Assembly (NCBI GenBank): GCA_024403695.1
Contig: JAKSRI010000011.1
Location: 1 to 64,000 of the forward strand
Direction of reading: 5' to 3'
DNA length: 64,000 nucleotides
Source of the DNA: Saccharofermentans sp.
Lineage (GTDB): Bacteria > Bacillota > Clostridia > Saccharofermentanales > Saccharofermentanaceae
Shown one piece after another: positions 61,601 to 64,000 of the stretch. The notes beneath the pieces were generated by a model. The model was not told the origin of the DNA and ran no database searches. It saw nothing but the letters and a program-made list of their open reading frames with translations. Both the position numbers and the translations under genes were made by a program. The first letter of the stretch is position 1; each line of letters starts with the position of its first letter.

Positions 61601-62521
61601 TTAACCTCTACGCAGTTTGATTTGCTGACGATATTTTGAAGGTGACATACCACAGTGACCGGAGAAGGATCTGGTAAAAGTAGACTGATTAGTAAATCCA
61701 CATCTCTTTCCAACTTCTGTGATAGATAATGAATCATCTTCCAGGAAAGTTTTAGCAGCCATTATTCTTCTATGACATAAGTAATCATAGAAAGATGAAT
61801 CAGTAAATTCCTTGAACAATCTAGCAAAGTGGAATTTGGAAAATCCAACATACGCTGCTGCATACTCAAGACTGATATCATCCATATAGTGACTGTTTAC
61901 ATATGTAATAAGGCTCTTGAATTTATAGAAATTCTCACGCTGCTTATCGTTATAGATTCTAATGGTATTACTCTCGTTCTCTTCCTGAGCAATGATAGAG
62001 AATATCTGAATCAAATCAGCAAAGATAGAAAGCTCATTAACCTTACCCATCTGCATAAAGTAAGAATCCGCAATGTTAATAAACAAATTGTAGATTTTCT
62101 TATAAATGTCAGGATAAGTTTTTGAGGTAATGAGTCTTGGTTCGCTAAGGAATTTACTAAGGTCATTATAATTGTAGAAATTCTTTACGAACTCAATATC
62201 AAACAGGTAAATAAAACGACGACCTTCAGTATCACACTCAACTTCGTGAATGATATTAGAAGGAATAATAAGAATATCGCCTACATTAAGATTAAACTTC
62301 TGACCACCTGCGATATATTTGTATCCATTCTCAACAGGGATAACAACTTCAAGTGGTAAGTGGCGATGTGGTGGATAACCTTCAACCTGAAAGTTATACC
62401 ATACTCTTACATTTGATTTTGGTGCAAAGTCTACGTCCTCAACCTCATCTGTAAGATATCGTTTAACGAATTCCTTCAGCGGTTGATTATAGCTTTTCTC
62501 GATATCGTATTCGGCGTTCAT
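61601..62521 (-). CDS. AraC-family transcriptional regulator
   Basis: The 306-residue protein has an N-terminal cupin-like sensing domain (residues about 45-150, with YPPHRHLPLEVVIPV and INVGD-like FNLNVGDILIIPSN) and a C-terminal double HTH (residues about 205-300: DDISLEYAAAYVGFSKFHFARLF, in part AAAYVGFSKFHFARLF, then GFTNQSTFTRSFSGHCGMSPSKYR). It should sense a sugar and activate sugar genes. I start at 62521, where AAGGAGAG is in place. It lies between the importer operon and the divergent GH3 beta-xylosidase gene, its likely targets. Confidence 0.92.
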   Translation of the reverse strand: MNAEYDIEKSYNQPLKEFVKRYLTDEVEDVDFAPKSNVRVWYNFQVEGYPPHRHLPLEVVIPVENGYKYIAGGQKFNLNVGDILIIPSNIIHEVECDTEGRRFIYLFDIEFVKNFYNYNDLSKFLSEPRLITSKTYPDIYKKIYNLFINIADSYFMQMGKVNELSIFADLIQIFSIIAQEENESNTIRIYNDKQRENFYKFKSLITYVNSHYMDDISLEYAAAYVGFSKFHFARLFKEFTDSSFYDYLCHRRIMAAKTFLEDDSLSITEVGKRCGFTNQSTFTRSFSGHCGMSPSKYRQQIKLRRG

Positions 62522-62652
62522 TGTATCTCTCCTTACATAGAATAGCCTATTGCGGTATGGATAAGGGTTATGTCTCTCCCAGACCAAAATATATTTTATT
62601 ATTTTTGAGTCAAAAAAGCAATTTTTGCAATATTAGGACAAGGTATTAAATT
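62522..62652. promoter_or_regulatory. Divergent promoter region of AraC and GH3 genes
   Basis: The 131-base gap has an A/T-rich centre with GCAATTTTTGC (62618-62628), an inverted repeat, overlapping GCAATATT (62627-62634). GCAATATT is also the core of the shared blocks at 51178-51185 and 57957-57964. It is a candidate site for the adjacent AraC protein. Confidence 0.45.
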
Positions 62653-64000
62653 ATGAACAGAGATCTAGCAAAACAGAAAGCTACAGAACTTGTAGATCAG
62701 ATGACACTTGAGGAGATGGTTGATCAGCTTCGCTATGATGCCCCAGCTATCGAGCGTCTTGGTATTCCAGAGTATAACTGGTGGAACGAAGGTCTTCATG
62801 GTTCAGCAAGAGCCGGTACAGCTACAATGTTCCCACAGGCCATCGGACTTGGAGCAACATTTGACAAGAAACTTTTGAAGCAAATTGGTGATGTAGTAGC
62901 CACAGAGGCAAGAGCAAAGTATAACGAGTTTTCCAAGCAGGAAGATAGAGATATTTATAAGGGACTTACTATCTGGTCACCAAATATCAATCTTTTCCGT
63001 GATCCTCGTTGGGGAAGAGGACAGGAAACATATGGTGAGGACCCACAGCTTATTACAGATTTGTCTGTAGAGTTTATTAATGGTATCCAGGGTGATGGTG
63101 AGCACTATAAGGCTGCAGCGTGTGCAAAGCATTTCGCAGTTCATTCCGGTCCAGAAAAGGACAGACATTATTTTGATGCTAAGGCTAATATGAAGGATTT
63201 GTGGGAGACATACCTTCCACAGTTCGAGGCAGCTGTTACAAAGGCTGAGGTTGAGTCTGTAATGGGTGCTTATAACAGAGTAAATGGTGATCCAGCTTGC
63301 GCACAGCCATATCTTATGCAGGAAATTCTTCGTGGTAAGTGGGGCTTCCAGGGACACTTCGTTTCTGACTGCTGGGCTATTCGTGATTTCCATGAGAACC
63401 ACAGAGTAACAAAGACAAGTGAGCAGAGTGCTGCGCTTGCGCTTAAGACTGGTTGTGACCTTAACTGTGGCTGTACATACAGAAGTCTCTACAAGGCTGT
63501 TAAGAGTGGTATGGTATCCAAGACTTTCGTTAGAGATTCTGCTATCAGACTTTTCACATGCCGCTATATGCTCGGTATGTTTGATGGTTGTGAGTATGAC
63601 GATATCCCTTACGAGATTATCGAGTGTGCTGCTCACATGGCACTTTCAGCAAAGGCAGCTGACGAGTCTGTTGTACTTCTTAAGAATGATGGTATCCTTC
63701 CACTTTCTAAGGAGACAAAGACAATCGGTATTATTGGTCCTAATGCGGATTCCAGACTTGCTCTTATGGGTAACTATCATGGAACATCTTCTGAGTACGT
63801 AACAGTACTTCAGGGTGTAAGAGAGACATATCCTAACTCTAGAATTCTATATTCCGAGGGATGTGATGTTTTCGAGAAGAAGCCTGATAATCTCGCTAGA
63901 GAATACAACAGAATTACTGAGGCAATTGCTGTTACAAAGAATTCTGATGTTGTCATCCTTGTTCTTGGCCTTAATGAGAATTTAGAGGGTGAAGAGGGTG
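62653..64000 (+). CDS. GH3 beta-xylosidase/beta-glucosidase, 5' part (runs off the window)
   Basis: About 449 codons are present and the frame is open to the window edge. Unlike the GH3 at 6035 this one has the normal order: catalytic barrel first (residues 1-310) with WWNEGLHG, FRDPRWGRGQETYGEDP, AKHFAVHSGPE and the nucleophile Asp239 in FVSDCWAI, then the start of the alpha/beta sandwich (SVVLLKNDGILPL, IGIIGPNAD). The WWNEGLHG and DPRWGRGQETYGEDP pattern is typical of the xylosidase branch. It has no signal peptide, so it would act on imported xylo-oligosaccharides. The AraC regulator is divergent. Confidence 0.92.
   Translation, partial: MNRDLAKQKATELVDQMTLEEMVDQLRYDAPAIERLGIPEYNWWNEGLHGSARAGTATMFPQAIGLGATFDKKLLKQIGDVVATEARAKYNEFSKQEDRDIYKGLTIWSPNINLFRDPRWGRGQETYGEDPQLITDLSVEFINGIQGDGEHYKAAACAKHFAVHSGPEKDRHYFDAKANMKDLWETYLPQFEAAVTKAEVESVMGAYNRVNGDPACAQPYLMQEILRGKWGFQGHFVSDCWAIRDFHENHRVTKTSEQSAALALKTGCDLNCGCTYRSLYKAVKSGMVSKTFVRDSAIRLFTCRYMLGMFDGCEYDDIPYEIIECAAHMALSAKAADESVVLLKNDGILPLSKETKTIGIIGPNADSRLALMGNYHGTSSEYVTVLQGVRETYPNSRILYSEGCDVFEKKPDNLAREYNRITEAIAVTKNSDVVILVLGLNENLEGEEG

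Noticed and set aside
62522-62587. Longer AraC start at 62587
   Set aside because: The extra 22 residues have no ribosome site, while the ATG at 62521 has AAGGAGAG at the right distance.

Overview
The window is a low-GC bacterial chromosome segment, most likely from an anaerobic Lachnospiraceae (Butyrivibrio or Pseudobutyrivibrio type). The grounds are Firmicute-style ribosome binding sites, a circularly permuted GH3 beta-glucosidase of the kind described from Butyrivibrio fibrisolvens and Ruminococcus albus, many small lipoproteins, cohesin-like and zinc-ribbon surface proteins, and genes for plant polysaccharide sugars. The species call is inference; no marker gene is complete enough to fix it. 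I saw no transposase, integrase, prophage or CRISPR array.

Layout. 1-136: 3' end of a 5S rRNA and tRNA-Asn, the tail of an rRNA operon. 0.2-9.2 kb: small EamA transporter, niacin repressor NiaR, MIF-like tautomerase, lipoprotein, HAD phosphatase plus glycerol-1-phosphate dehydrogenase, a large membrane glycosyltransferase-like protein, permuted GH3 and a zinc-ribbon membrane protein. 9.4-16.5 kb: DUF885 lipoprotein peptidase, a giant PP2C-like pseudophosphatase with a membrane segment, a GH32 fructosidase and an RluA-type pseudouridine synthase. 16.5-21.6 kb (minus): an operon of DUF1015, an FAD oxidoreductase and a DUF2298 membrane protein. 21.7-29.7 kb: a proline-rich unknown, rpsT, a sugar-isomerase/acyl-CoA ligase fusion, a NimA-like flavoprotein, a second acyl-CoA ligase, a striking array of GTAC boxes, an aberrant MocR regulator and an XRE regulator. 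29.9-34.4 kb: a complete sugar-type ABC importer whose binding protein has a C-terminal membrane anchor. 34.5-47.7 kb: an OB-like lipoprotein, then pcrA, dgt, yfbR, an LytG-like glucosaminidase, a cohesin-like protein, folC, a TPR-like protein and thrC, all on one strand and closely spaced. 47.9-51.1 kb: alanine/glycine symporter, TerB-like zinc-ribbon protein, sfsA.

51.1-64 kb is a pentose-use region: FGGY kinase (xylulokinase type), DUF4867 protein, L-fucose/L-arabinose-isomerase-family enzyme, split transketolase, YesL-like protein, an ABC importer without its own ATPase, an AraC regulator and the 5' part of a GH3 beta-xylosidase. The promoter regions of the kinase, the importer and the GH3 gene share short sequence blocks, so they may form one regulon. 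A plausible flow is: oligosaccharide import, release of sugar by GH3, isomerisation, phosphorylation, entry to the pentose phosphate pathway through transketolase. The ATPase at 29.9 kb belongs to the family that can serve several importers and might power the second one.

The least explained items are the 70-bp duplicated GTAC box array before a MocR protein that lacks the PLP lysine and the C-terminal domain, the isomerase/ligase fusion, the PP2C-like protein without metal ligands, and two genes whose extended -10 promoters leave no room for a leader.
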